DNA from: Pigmentiphaga sp. NML030171
GTDB taxonomy: Bacteria; Pseudomonadota; Gammaproteobacteria; Burkholderiales; Burkholderiaceae_B
Direction: 5' to 3'
Assembly: GCF_002188635.1 (NCBI RefSeq)
Contig: NZ_NINX01000024.1
Coordinates: 291,165-355,164 of the forward strand
Length of the DNA stretch: 64,000 bases
How positions within the stretch are numbered: the first letter of the stretch is position 1; every line of letters begins with the position of its first letter. Under the pieces are notes generated by a model. It saw nothing but the letters and a program-made list of their open reading frames with translations. It searched no databases and was not told the origin of the DNA. A program made the position numbers and the translations under genes. Of the stretch, positions 15,598 to 24,239 are shown one piece after another.

Positions 15598-16683
15598 ATG
15601 ACCCCGCAGGACCAGTCTCCCGGTCCGGACGAGGCGGCGGACGACGAGAACGGCGCACAGCGCTCGTTCTTCGACGACGCGCCCGCCAGGCCGCCCGCCA
15701 AGGCCAGGGGCCGGGCCAGGACGATTCCCGCCGCCGAGCATCCCGACGCGCTGCGCCAGCTCGGCGCCGCGATGCCCGCACAGTTGCACCTGGGAACCTC
15801 GTCCTGGGCCTTCGCCGGCTGGAATGGCATCGTCTACGGCGCCAAGGCCAGCGAATCGCTGCTGTCGCGCGAAGGCCTGCCGGCCTACTCGTCCCATCCG
15901 CTGCTCAATAGCGTCAGCCTGGACCGCACCTTCTACGCGCCGCTGACCGCCGAACAGTACGCCCACTACGCGAACCAGGTGCCCACGGGTTTTCGCTTCG
16001 TCGTCAAGGCGCCCAACCTGGTGACCGACGTCGTCCTGCGCGACGATCGCGGCGCGCCGGCCGGCCCCAATCCCAGCTTCCTGGACCCGGTGCTGGCCAC
16101 CGACCATTTCGTGACGCCCTGCCTGGAGGGCCTGGGCACGAAGGCGGGTCCGCTGGTGTTCCAGTTCTCGCCGCTGCCCCCCGAGATCCTGGGCGATCCC
16201 GCCGGCTGGGTCGCCCGCCTGTCGGCGTTCCTGGCCGCGCTGCCTGCGCTGCCCGCCTCGCAGGGCCACGAACGCCCGTTCTACGCGGTGGAGTTCCGCG
16301 ACCCGCAGGCGGTCACGCCGCGCATGATGAAGATGCTGGCGGAGCGCGGCGTGCGCTACTGCGTCGCCATCCATGCGCGGATGCCGTCGGCGGCGCGCCA
16401 GATGCAGGCCGTGGCGGCGACCGGCCCCGGCCCGCTGGTGGTGCGCTGGAGCCTGCTGGCGGGCCAGCGCTACGAAGCGGCCAAGGCGCGCTTCTCGCCC
16501 TTCGACAAGATCCAGGTCCAGGATCCCGAAACGCGGCGGGTCCTGGCCGAAGCCGCGCTGGCCGCCCACGCCGCGGGCCAGCCGGCCTGGATCGTGGCCA
16601 ACAACAAGGCCGAGGGCAGCGCGCCCCTGACGCTCGAGCTGCTGGCAAGGGAAATCGCGACACGCTCCGCGCCGCCCGGATAG
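15598..16683 (+). CDS. DUF72 family protein (YecE-like)
   Basis: A 361-residue protein of the DUF72 (YecE) family, a TIM-barrel fold without an established reaction. The core starts near residue 60 with LHLGTSSWAFAGWNGIVY, and includes NSVSLDRTFYAPLT and FRFVVKAPNLVT, all family signatures. It has an unusual hydrophilic N-terminal extension of about 55 residues, rich in Asp, Pro and Arg. It starts seven bases after pdxH and is probably co-transcribed with it. The neighbours give no clear functional hint. Confidence 0.88.
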   Translation: MTPQDQSPGPDEAADDENGAQRSFFDDAPARPPAKARGRARTIPAAEHPDALRQLGAAMPAQLHLGTSSWAFAGWNGIVYGAKASESLLSREGLPAYSSHPLLNSVSLDRTFYAPLTAEQYAHYANQVPTGFRFVVKAPNLVTDVVLRDDRGAPAGPNPSFLDPVLATDHFVTPCLEGLGTKAGPLVFQFSPLPPEILGDPAGWVARLSAFLAALPALPASQGHERPFYAVEFRDPQAVTPRMMKMLAERGVRYCVAIHARMPSAARQMQAVAATGPGPLVVRWSLLAGQRYEAAKARFSPFDKIQVQDPETRRVLAEAALAAHAAGQPAWIVANNKAEGSAPLTLELLAREIATRSAPPG

Positions 16684-16749
16684 AATGAGGGATTACAGCA
16701 ACATCAGCCACGCAACCCGCGACCTGGGTGCGTCAGCCCTCCCCCCTGG

Positions 16750-17265
16750 ATGCCCGCAGCTCTTCCGGACTTCGACTCCACCGCCTTCCGCTCCGCCCTG
16801 GGCCGCTTCGCCACCGGTGTGACGGTCGTCACCGCCATGGGCCCCGACGGCCATCCTGTCGGCCTGACGGTCAGTTCATTCAATTCGGTGTCGCTATCGC
16901 CGCCGCTGGTGCTGTGGAGCCTGTCGCTCACCTCCGGATCCCTGCAGGCGCTCGAAGCGGCCAGCCATTACGCGGTGAACGTGCTGGCGGCCGACCAGAT
17001 CGACGTCGCCCGGCGCTTCGCCACGCGCGGCCATGCCGCCGACCGCTACGCGCACGTCACCTGGCGGCCCGGCAGGCATGGCGCCCCGCTGATAGACGGT
17101 TGCACGGCGTGGTTCGAATGCTATAACCGCAGCAGGTACCGCGAAGGCGATCACTGCATCTTCGTCGGCGAAGTCGAGCATTGCGGTCACACCGATGCCA
17201 TGCCGCTGGTGTTCCATGCCGGAGGCTTCGACCTGACGCCGCAGCGCACGCGCAAGACTCCTTGA
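16750..17265 (+). CDS. Flavin reductase-like FMN-binding protein
   Basis: A 171-residue protein of the flavin reductase-like domain family (HpaC/Fre-type small component), which binds FMN or FAD and reduces it with NAD(P)H for partner monooxygenases. Motifs are RFATGVTVVTAMGPDGHPVG (residues about 19-38), LTVSSFNSVSLSPPLVLWSL and the C-terminal GDHCIFVGEVEHC. No oxygenase partner is adjacent, so the partner, if any, is encoded elsewhere. A lipoprotein gene starts four bases after the stop. Confidence 0.88.
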   Translation: MPAALPDFDSTAFRSALGRFATGVTVVTAMGPDGHPVGLTVSSFNSVSLSPPLVLWSLSLTSGSLQALEAASHYAVNVLAADQIDVARRFATRGHAADRYAHVTWRPGRHGAPLIDGCTAWFECYNRSRYREGDHCIFVGEVEHCGHTDAMPLVFHAGGFDLTPQRTRKTP

Positions 17266-17269
17266 CCCC

Positions 17270-18070
17270 ATGACCGCCAGGCTTTCCATGCATCGTCGCA
17301 CCGTCCTCGCCCTGCTCTGCGCCCTGTCCCTGACCGCCTGCAACGGCTATTTCGGCTCGTCCGACGATGACAGCGGCGGCGGCGGTGGAGGCGGCGGGGG
17401 CAACAGCGACGCCCAGGGCATCTGGACCGGCAACCTCACCAGCGACACCTTGTCGCTGAGCATGCTGGTCACGCCCAGCAACGAACTGTGGGCCATGTCC
17501 TGGAGCGAGGGCTTCAGCCAGGTGCGGCGCATGACCCGCGGCACCGGGTCCCTGAACGGCAAGGCCTTCACCGGCACGGGCAAGACCTTCGGCACCGGCG
17601 ACACCACGGTCGAGACGGCCAACCTGACCGGGACGGTCACCAGCGCGTCCAGCTTCGACGGCAACCTGGGCCAGAACGTGACCTTCACGTCCAGCTTCAA
17701 CAGCCAGTACAACGATGCCTTCGACCTGGCCAACTACGCCGGAACGTGGACGGGCCGCGACAGCACCAGTTCCGCCGTCACGATCACCGTGCAGTCCAAT
17801 GGCGATTTCTCGGCCCGCTCGTCCATCAGCGGCCGGCCGGACACCTGCAACATCAACGGCGCGCTGGCCAGGGCTTCCTCGGGCAAGAACTACGCGACCA
17901 CGACCTTCTCGTTCGGCAGCGCCACGAACTGCCTGAGCCAGCACGCGGGCGCCAGCATGCAGGGCGTGGCGATACGGTTGACGGAAAAGGACAAGCAGCC
18001 GCTGCTGCTGATCATGGCGACCAACAGCGGCCAGTCGGCGGGCTGGTTCGCCTACGCGCGCAAGCAGTAG
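17270..18070 (+). CDS. Putative lipoprotein of unknown function
   Basis: A 266-residue protein whose N-terminus is a lipoprotein signal (MHRRTVLALLCALSLTAC, lipobox LTAC) followed by an acidic/serine stretch and a run of nine glycines, a flexible tether. The rest is rich in Thr, Ser, Gly and Asn, with repeated short strand patterns such as GTGSLNGKAFTGTG and NLTGTVTSASSFDG, suggesting a beta-barrel or lipocalin-like fold. Either ATG 17270 or ATG 17288 could start it; the second gives a shorter signal. I recognise no family. It follows the flavin reductase gene by four bases and its stop is one base from the convergent tsaC stop. Confidence 0.75.
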   Translation: MTARLSMHRRTVLALLCALSLTACNGYFGSSDDDSGGGGGGGGGNSDAQGIWTGNLTSDTLSLSMLVTPSNELWAMSWSEGFSQVRRMTRGTGSLNGKAFTGTGKTFGTGDTTVETANLTGTVTSASSFDGNLGQNVTFTSSFNSQYNDAFDLANYAGTWTGRDSTSSAVTITVQSNGDFSARSSISGRPDTCNINGALARASSGKNYATTTFSFGSATNCLSQHAGASMQGVAIRLTEKDKQPLLLIMATNSGQSAGWFAYARKQ

Positions 18071-18071
18071 A

Positions 18072-19067
18072 TCAGGCCTCGCCCGACCCCACGGCCGCCC
18101 GTCCCAGGCGGTCGCGCACCGCCGTCCAGGCGGGCGCCGCGGGCGGCTGCTCGAACAGCAGGACATCCACTCCCTTGCCGTCCAGTTCGCGCAGGGTCGC
18201 GTACAGCGCCTGCGCATAGCGTTCGGGATCGGCGGGCGCCTCTAGCCAGCAGGCCGCGCCGCCCGGATCCTGGCGGGACCAGACCCCCGCCGAGCGGCCA
18301 CGCGCCGCCTCGGCGGCGATCTCGTCCGCGAGCCGGCCGGCGTCGACCAGCCTGAGCGGCGTGCGCGGCGCATAGTGCGCCGACAGCGATCCCGATACGC
18401 GCGGCACCGGGCGTTGCGCGTCCATCTGGGCGCGGGTCAGCACGGGGCTGCCCAGCACCTCGGACAGGGCCAGGGCCGAGACATGGCCCGGACGCAGCAG
18501 GATGGGGATCTGGGTGGAGACGTCGACGATGGTCGACTCGATGCCGACTTCGCAGGGCCCGCCGTCCAGCACCAGCGGCACCGCGTCGCCGAACTCGTCG
18601 GCCACGTGAGCCGCCGTGGTCGGGCTGACCCGGCCGAAGCGGTTGGCCGACGGCGCGGCCAGGCCGCCGCCGAACGCGGCCAGGAGGGCCTGCGCGGCCG
18701 AATGCGAGGGACAGCGCAGCCCGACCGTGTCCTGCCCGCCCGTGACGGCATCCAGCACCCCGGCGGCGCGCGGCAGGATCAGCGTCAGCGGCCCGGGCCA
18801 GAATGCGTCCATCAGCCGGCGGGCGGCCTCCGGAATGCTGGCGGCCCAGCGCGACAGGTCGGCGCCGGCCGCGACGTGCACGATGACGGGATGGTCGTTG
18901 GGCCGGCCCTTGGCGGCGAAGATGCGCGCCACCGCCTCGGCGTCCGAGGCATCGGCGGCCAGGCCGTAGACCGTCTCGGTGGGCATGCCCACCAGTTGTC
19001 CGGCCTGGAGCAGCGCCACCGCTTGCGCGATGGCTTCCGGCGTGGGCGGCAGGATGCGCGCGCTCAT
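18072..19067 (-). CDS. tsaC: L-threonylcarbamoyladenylate synthase (Sua5 long form)
   Basis: A 331-residue enzyme that makes threonylcarbamoyl-AMP from threonine, bicarbonate and ATP, the first step of tRNA t6A37 synthesis. The YrdC domain holds GMPTETVYGLAADA (residues about 43-56), KGRPNDHPVIVHV and the segment SANRFGRVSPTTA. A C-terminal Sua5 domain (from about residue 210, beginning at PRVSGSLSAHYAPRTPL) marks the long form. The ATG at 19067 is four bases after the purK stop, so it is the third gene of a purE-purK-tsaC transcript. An upstream in-frame start would overlap purK and is not preferred. Confidence 0.93.
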   Translation of the reverse strand: MSARILPPTPEAIAQAVALLQAGQLVGMPTETVYGLAADASDAEAVARIFAAKGRPNDHPVIVHVAAGADLSRWAASIPEAARRLMDAFWPGPLTLILPRAAGVLDAVTGGQDTVGLRCPSHSAAQALLAAFGGGLAAPSANRFGRVSPTTAAHVADEFGDAVPLVLDGGPCEVGIESTIVDVSTQIPILLRPGHVSALALSEVLGSPVLTRAQMDAQRPVPRVSGSLSAHYAPRTPLRLVDAGRLADEIAAEAARGRSAGVWSRQDPGGAACWLEAPADPERYAQALYATLRELDGKGVDVLLFEQPPAAPAWTAVRDRLGRAAVGSGEA

Positions 19068-19071
19068 GCGG

Positions 19072-20250
19072 CTACGGATAGGCGATGCCCAGCGCCGCCG
19101 CCACCTGCGCGGCACTGCGCTCGGCCTGCGCGCGGTCCGCGCCCAGGCAGGTCACGTGGCCCATCTTGCGGCCGCGCCGTGCCTCGGTCTTGCCGTACAG
19201 GTGCAGCTTGGCGGTGGGTGCCTGCAGGGCCCGGCCCCAGGCCGGTTCGGCGGCCTGTTCGCCCGCCTGGAACCAGATGTCGCCCAGGATGTTGAGCATG
19301 ACCGACGCGGCCAGCGCATCGGACGACCCCAGCGGCTGGCCCGCCAGCACCCGTACCTGCTGCTCGAACTGGCTGGTGACGCAGGCATCGATGCTGTAGT
19401 GGCCGCTGTTGTGGGGCCGTGGCGCGATCTCGTTGACGATCAGGCGATCGCCCGGCAGCACGAAGAACTCCACGCACAGCACGCCGCAATACTCCAGCCC
19501 GGCCGCGACCTGCAGCGCCGCGGCGCGGGCGCGGCGCACGATGTCCTCGGAAGCGCGCGGCGACGGCACGGTCGAGATCGCCAGGATGCCGTCGCGATGC
19601 ACGTTCTCGGAGACCGGATAGGTCACCACTTCGCCGTCGAAGCCGCGCGCGACCACGACGGAGATTTCGAACTCCAGCGGCAGCCTGGCCTCGAGCACGC
19701 AGGGCACGTTGCCGAACGAGGCGAACGCGGCGCGCGCCTGCTCGGCCGACTCGACCCGGGCCTGGCCCTTGCCGTCGTAGCCCAGGCGCGTGGCCTTCAG
19801 GATGCCCGGATACAGCGAGGCGGGCGCCGCGGCGATGTCGGCCTCGGCGCGGATCTCGGCATAGGGCGCCACGGGCACGCCTATCGAGGCGATGTAGCCC
19901 TTCTCGGCGATGCGGTCCTGGGCGATGGCCACCGCGCCGGCAGCCGGACTGACCTGGCAGCGCAGGGCCAACTTCTCGAGGCTGGCGGCCGGGACGTTCT
20001 CGAATTCGGTGGTAACGGCGGCGCAGCGCTCGGCCAGTTGCGCCAGGCCGGCCTCGTCGTCGTAGCCGGCACGGATGTGCAGGTCGGCCACCGCGCCGGC
20101 GGGACAATCGGCGATCGGATCCAGCACCGCCACGCGGTACCCCATGCTTTGCGCGGCATGGCAGAACATCCGGCCCAGTTGGCCGCCGCCCAGCAGCCCC
20201 AGCCAGCCGCCCGGCTGCACCACGCGCGCCTTCGCCTTGCCTTCGCTCAT
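19072..20250 (-). CDS. purK: 5-(carboxyamino)imidazole ribonucleotide synthase
   Basis: An ATP-grasp enzyme of 392 residues that carboxylates AIR to N5-CAIR in purine synthesis. Conserved parts are the N-terminal [11 protein letters not shown] (residues about 19-29), [10 protein letters not shown] in the ATP-grasp lid, [11 protein letters not shown], and the metal-binding [13 protein letters not shown]. Its ATG overlaps the purE stop by four bases (ATGA), giving translational coupling to its pathway partner PurE. Confidence 0.97.
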   Translation of the reverse strand: MSEGKAKARVVQPGGWLGLLGGGQLGRMFCHAAQSMGYRVAVLDPIADCPAGAVADLHIRAGYDDEAGLAQLAERCAAVTTEFENVPAASLEKLALRCQVSPAAGAVAIAQDRIAEKGYIASIGVPVAPYAEIRAEADIAAAPASLYPGILKATRLGYDGKGQARVESAEQARAAFASFGNVPCVLEARLPLEFEISVVVARGFDGEVVTYPVSENVHRDGILAISTVPSPRASEDIVRRARAAALQVAAGLEYCGVLCVEFFVLPGDRLIVNEIAPRPHNSGHYSIDACVTSQFEQQVRVLAGQPLGSSDALAASVMLNILGDIWFQAGEQAAEPAWGRALQAPTAKLHLYGKTEARRGRKMGHVTCLGADRAQAERSAAQVAAALGIAYP

Positions 20251-20777
20251 GCCTGTCCCCCCGGAGGCAGCGCCATCGCGCGCGCGGCCTCGGTCTGGCG
20301 GGCACGGAAGGCCTCGAGCTTCTTGCGCAGCGCCGGATCGGTACAGGCCAGGTTGGCCACCGCATGCAGCGCCGCGTTGGCGGCCCCGGCTTCGCCGATG
20401 GCGAAGGTGGCCACCGGCACGCCCTTGGGCATCTGCACGATGGAAAGCAGGGAGTCCTCGCCGCGCAGGTACTTGGACGGCACCGGCACGCCGAACACCG
20501 GCACCGGCGTCAGCGCCGCCAGCATGCCCGGCAGGTGGGCCGCGCCGCCGGCGCCCGCGATGATGGCGCGCAGGCCCCGGCGGGTGGCCTCGGCGCCGTA
20601 CTCGACCATGTCGAGCGGCATGCGGTGGGCCGACACCACGCGGGCTTCATGCGCCACGCCGAACTCGTCGAGCACGGCGACGGCATGCTTCATGATCTCC
20701 CAGTCGCTGGAAGACCCCATGACGATGCCGATCTGCACCGCCTCGGGGGAAGAAGAGGAAGAAGGGGAACTGGACAT
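20247..20777 (-). CDS. purE: N5-carboxyaminoimidazole ribonucleotide mutase
   Basis: Class I PurE, which converts N5-CAIR to CAIR. After a serine-rich leader of about 15 residues comes the nucleotide-binding loop [11 protein letters not shown], then [13 protein letters not shown] and the catalytic-site segment [16 protein letters not shown]. The ATG at 20777 is preferred; another lies six codons upstream. First gene of purE-purK-tsaC. The 123-base gap before it follows yeiH on the same strand and contains a TTAAAAT element near 20838 that could be its promoter. Confidence 0.96.
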   Translation of the reverse strand: MSSSPSSSSSPEAVQIGIVMGSSSDWEIMKHAVAVLDEFGVAHEARVVSAHRMPLDMVEYGAEATRRGLRAIIAGAGGAAHLPGMLAALTPVPVFGVPVPSKYLRGEDSLLSIVQMPKGVPVATFAIGEAGAANAALHAVANLACTDPALRKKLEAFRARQTEAARAMALPPGGQA

Positions 20778-20861
20778 GTGGGACCTTGCGGGCACCCGGC
20801 GTGCCGGGGCAGCGGGCGAGCGTCGAAAAGCGCGATTTTAACCCGCCACGGCATCGCCGCA

Positions 20862-20892
20862 GCGGGATGCCCGCCCCCTTGGGCGATCCCGC
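20862..20892 (-). terminator. Hairpin between yeiH and purE
   Basis: GCGGGAT (20862-20868) pairs with ATCCCGC (20886-20892), with a GC-rich inner stem, eight bases after the yeiH stop on the minus strand. There is no T-run, so it may be a stabilising or processing hairpin rather than an intrinsic terminator. Confidence 0.35.
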
Positions 20893-20900
20893 AACAGGAC

Positions 20901-21992
20901 CTAGCCGATCAACGCATTGACCAGCGCGCCGCCGCCCACCAGCCAGACGAACAGCAGCCCGGCCAGCAGCAGCGGGCGCAAGCCGGCGCGGCGGATGGCG
21001 CCGACGTGGGTGGTCAGCCCCAGCGCGGCCATGGCGATGGCCAGCAGCAGGGTATCGAAGTCGATCGCGGCCGACATCAGCCAGTCGGGAATCGACACCA
21101 GCGAATTGAATACCACCATGGCGATGAAGCCCACGGCGAACCAGGGAATGCACAGGCCGCTGCCCTCGCCCTTGCCGTCGGCCTTGCCGCGCGCGCACTC
21201 CCAGGCCAGCCAGGCGGACAGCCCCAGCAGGAACGGAGCCAGCATCATGACGCGCACCATCTTGGCGATCACGGCGGTGTCGGCCGCTTCGGTTCCCACC
21301 GCGCGGGCCGCGGCGATGACCTGGGCCACCTCGTGCACCGTGGAGCCGACGTAGACGCCGAAGCCGTGCGTGCCGCCCGGGATCAGGCCCCACTGCTGGT
21401 TCAGTTCGTACAGGAAAGGATAGAGGAACATCGACACCGTGCCGAACACCACCACGGTCGCGACCGCCACCGCGACCTGGTCGGCCTTGGCGCGCAGGAC
21501 CGGCGCGGTCGCCATGACCGCGGCCGCGCCGCAGATGGAGCCGCCGGCGCCGATCAGCCAGGCCGACGTCCGGTCGAGCTTGAACACCCGCGTGCCCACC
21601 AGCCATGCCAGGCCGAAGGTCGACAGCAGCATGACCGCGTCGATGGCCACGCCCGCGGCGCCGACGCCGCCTATGTCCTGCCACGTCAGGCGCAGGCCAT
21701 ACAGGATGACGCCCGCACGCAACAGGGTCTGCTTGGCCACCCCCACCCCGGCCGCGCTGGGCGCGGCGATGCGCGGATAGACGGTGTTGCCCACCAGCAT
21801 GCCCAGCACGATGGCCAGCGTCAGCGCGCTGAACCCTCGGCTGGCGAAGAATTCCCAGCCCGCCAGCCCCATCGCGGCCACCCCGATGGCCGTGGCCAGG
21901 AGGAGGCCGGGGCCCGCCTGCCGGAAGAATCCGGCCTTGCCCTGAGACGGGCGGCCGGCGGCGGCGATGGAGGTAGCAGACGAATTCGACAT
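20901..21992 (-). CDS. yeiH: YeiH family membrane transporter (putative sulfate/sulfite exporter)
   Basis: A 363-residue inner-membrane protein of the YeiH/UPF0324 family with about ten hydrophobic helices. Family segments include GGSICGAAAVMATAP, FGVYVGSTVHEVAQV and FNSLVSIPDWL. The family is annotated as a putative sulfate or sulfite exporter, by genetics and context rather than transport assays. The gene is divergent from a LysR gene, the same arrangement as yeiE-yeiH in enterobacteria, which supports the call. The shared 109-base gap is AT-rich and should hold both promoters and the LysR site. Confidence 0.9.
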   Translation of the reverse strand: MSNSSATSIAAAGRPSQGKAGFFRQAGPGLLLATAIGVAAMGLAGWEFFASRGFSALTLAIVLGMLVGNTVYPRIAAPSAAGVGVAKQTLLRAGVILYGLRLTWQDIGGVGAAGVAIDAVMLLSTFGLAWLVGTRVFKLDRTSAWLIGAGGSICGAAAVMATAPVLRAKADQVAVAVATVVVFGTVSMFLYPFLYELNQQWGLIPGGTHGFGVYVGSTVHEVAQVIAAARAVGTEAADTAVIAKMVRVMMLAPFLLGLSAWLAWECARGKADGKGEGSGLCIPWFAVGFIAMVVFNSLVSIPDWLMSAAIDFDTLLLAIAMAALGLTTHVGAIRRAGLRPLLLAGLLFVWLVGGGALVNALIG

Positions 21993-22101
21993 AAGCTAAT
22001 AACTTCTGGAATGAACGCCCTCCACTCTAAGCACGCTCTTCGATCCGTCAAAACGGTTTATTTTTGTATATTCAAGCTGGAAAACCGGTAATTCGAGTTA
22101 T

Positions 22102-23031
22102 ATGGAAGCCCTGCGCCTGACCCTGCGCCAATTGCAGATATTCGCCGCCGTCGCCAACACCGGCAGCACCAGCGCCGCCGCCGCGGCCGTGGCGCTGTCC
22201 CAGTCCGCCACCAGCGCGGCGCTGAACGACCTGGAGCGGGCCCTGGACATGGCGTTGTTCGACCGGGTGGGCAAGCGCCTGGTGCTCAACGACAACGGCC
22301 GGGAACTGCTGCCCCAGGCGCGCGAGCTGCTGGACCGCGCCACCGCGATCGAACGCTGGGCCCGCGACGGCCAGGGCCACGTGGGCGTGCTGCGCATCGG
22401 CGCCAGCACCACCATCGGCAACTACGTGCTGCCCACCCTGCTGGCGGGCTTCCAACGCGACCTGGCGGACAGCGGCCAGCCGCAATGGACGGCTCATGTC
22501 GCCATCGCCAACACGCTGGCCATCGCCACCCAGGTGGTGAATTTCGAGCTGGACCTGGCCCTGGTCGAGGGGCCGTGCGAACAGCCCGAACTGACCGTCG
22601 AGCCCTGGCTGACCGACGAACTCGTGATCGTGGCCGGCGCGCGCGACCCCATCGTGCCGCCGGCGGGCGGCCGGGTCTCGACCGCCCAGCTGCGCGCCGC
22701 CACGTGGCTGCTGCGCGAGGAAGGCTCCGGTACCCGCGAGACCATACGCGAGGCGCTGACCCCGCACCTGCACCACATGAAGTCGGGCATCGAGTTCGGC
22801 AACTCGGAAGCGATCAAGCGCGCCGCCGCGGGCGGGCTGGGCATTACCTGCCTGTCGCGCTGGGTGGTCAGCGACATGCTGGCGACCGGGGAACTGGTCG
22901 AGCTGCCCACGGGGCTGCCGCGCCTCGACCGCTCGTTCTACCTGATCTCCCACGCGCGCAAGCTGGCCACGCCCGGCGTGCGGCGCCTGACGGCCTACCT
23001 GCGGGCCTTCGCGCAGGATACGGCGGCGTAG
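22102..23031 (+). CDS. yeiE: LysR-type regulator, YeiE-like
   Basis: A 309-residue LysR regulator. The winged helix-turn-helix spans residues about 5-65 (LRQLQIFAAVANTGSTSAAA, then SATSAALNDLERAL), and a CysB-like periplasmic-binding-type effector domain follows from about 95, with GSGTRETIREAL as a typical ligand-site segment. Divergent from yeiH, which it probably controls; in enterobacteria YeiE has been linked to sulfite response. The ATG is weakly supported by a ribosome site, but the HTH begins directly after it, so an upstream start is unlikely. Confidence 0.88.
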   Translation: MEALRLTLRQLQIFAAVANTGSTSAAAAAVALSQSATSAALNDLERALDMALFDRVGKRLVLNDNGRELLPQARELLDRATAIERWARDGQGHVGVLRIGASTTIGNYVLPTLLAGFQRDLADSGQPQWTAHVAIANTLAIATQVVNFELDLALVEGPCEQPELTVEPWLTDELVIVAGARDPIVPPAGGRVSTAQLRAATWLLREEGSGTRETIREALTPHLHHMKSGIEFGNSEAIKRAAAGGLGITCLSRWVVSDMLATGELVELPTGLPRLDRSFYLISHARKLATPGVRRLTAYLRAFAQDTAA

Positions 23032-23122
23032 GCGCGTCGCCCCGGACAGCGCGGCCCCCCGAAGCGAAAAATCAAGCACAATCTCTTTTTGCTTACCGCT
23101 TCATAGCCATAGGATTCCCGGT

Positions 23123-23965
23123 ATGGATGTCACGCTAGCCAATTTCGAAAGCGAGGTCTTGCAGGCCTCGCGCGACAAACCGGTCCTGGTCGATTTCTGG
23201 GCCCCGTGGTGCGGCCCCTGCCGGTCCCTGACCCCGACCCTGGAAAAGCTGGAGCGCGACTATGGCGGCGCCTTCAAGCTGGTCAAGGTCAACGTCGACG
23301 AGAACCAGCAGTTGGCCGCCCACTTCCAGGCGCGCAGCATTCCGCTGGTCGTCGCCATCCTGGGCGGCCGGCCGGTGGACCAGTTCACCGGCGCACTGCC
23401 CGAAGGCCAGATCCGCGCCTTCATCGACCGCCTGCTGCCGCTGCCGCACGAACAGGAACACCAGCAGGCCATGGCGGCCATGCAGGCCGGGGACGTCCCC
23501 ACCGCCGAGAAGCACCTGCGCGCGGCGCTGGTCCTGGACGCGGCCTACGATCCGGCGCGCATGGACTATGTCGAGCTCTTGCTGACCACGGGCCGCCCCG
23601 AGGACGCCAAGGCCCAGTTCGCGCTGCTGACGCCGCAGGCCAAGGCCGACCCCCACTACGCCAACCTGGAGACCGCGCTGAACGCGGTCGAGCAGGCGCA
23701 GGATTCGCCCGAGGAAACCGAGCTGCTGGCCCGTATCCAGCAGAACCCCGGCGACCTGCAGGCGCGCCTGGACCTGGCCAACAAGCGCATCGCGCGCCGC
23801 GCCTGGGCCGGCGCGATGGACGAACTGCTGGAAATCGTCCGGCGCGACCGCAGCTTCCAGGACGAGATCGGCCGCAAGACCATGATCGCCGTCTTCGACA
23901 TGGCCTCGGCCCAACCCGAGCTGGTCTCGCAGTACCGCCGGAAATTGTCGACGGTATTGTTCTGA
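23123..23965 (+). CDS. cnoX: Thioredoxin-TPR chaperone of the CnoX/YbbN family
   Basis: A 280-residue protein with an N-terminal thioredoxin domain (about 1-110) and C-terminal tetratricopeptide-like helices (about 115-280). CnoX proteins are holdases that protect clients from oxidation and hand them to GroEL or DnaK. Here the thioredoxin site is complete, WCGPC at residues 29-33, whereas Escherichia coli CnoX has lost it; so a redox-active form, as in Caulobacter, is likely. The gene stands alone, 91 bases after the LysR gene, and is followed by the large palindromic repeat element. Confidence 0.9.
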   Translation: MDVTLANFESEVLQASRDKPVLVDFWAPWCGPCRSLTPTLEKLERDYGGAFKLVKVNVDENQQLAAHFQARSIPLVVAILGGRPVDQFTGALPEGQIRAFIDRLLPLPHEQEHQQAMAAMQAGDVPTAEKHLRAALVLDAAYDPARMDYVELLLTTGRPEDAKAQFALLTPQAKADPHYANLETALNAVEQAQDSPEETELLARIQQNPGDLQARLDLANKRIARRAWAGAMDELLEIVRRDRSFQDEIGRKTMIAVFDMASAQPELVSQYRRKLSTVLF

Positions 23966-23980
23966 CCCCCAGGGGAAGCC

Positions 23981-24229
23981 CACCCCCTACCCGCTGACGC
24001 GGGCCCCCTCAAGGGGGCGGCGCTGGCGGACCGGCAAAGCCGGATCCGCGGCGCCCAGGGTCTAGTGCCTGTTTCTTGGTACGCCACACCGTTGCTACCG
24101 CGGGCAGCCAGCGATAGCAACCGTGCTTCAGTCCAAGATACTTTCTCTAGACCCAGGAAACCGCGGATCCGGCTTTGCCGGTCCGCCGGTTTCGCCCCCT
24201 GGGGGGCGCGCGTCAGCGCGTAGGGGGGG
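23981..24229. repeat. Nested palindrome: two inverted copies of the dispersed repeat around a hairpin core
   Basis: The outer arms are the 65-base dispersed repeat in inverted orientation: 23981-24047 (reverse) and 24165-24229 (forward). The core is also palindromic: GGGTCTAG (24058-24065) with CTAGACCC (24147-24154), TCTTGG with CCAAGA just inside, and CACCGTTGCTA (24087-24097) with TAGCAACCGTG (24115-24125, one mismatch). The whole can fold into a hairpin of about 250 bases. It fills the gap between convergent genes cnoX and the Bug gene, so it may end both transcripts. No coding capacity is seen. Confidence 0.82.
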
Positions 24230-24239
24230 TCCTCTTCTT

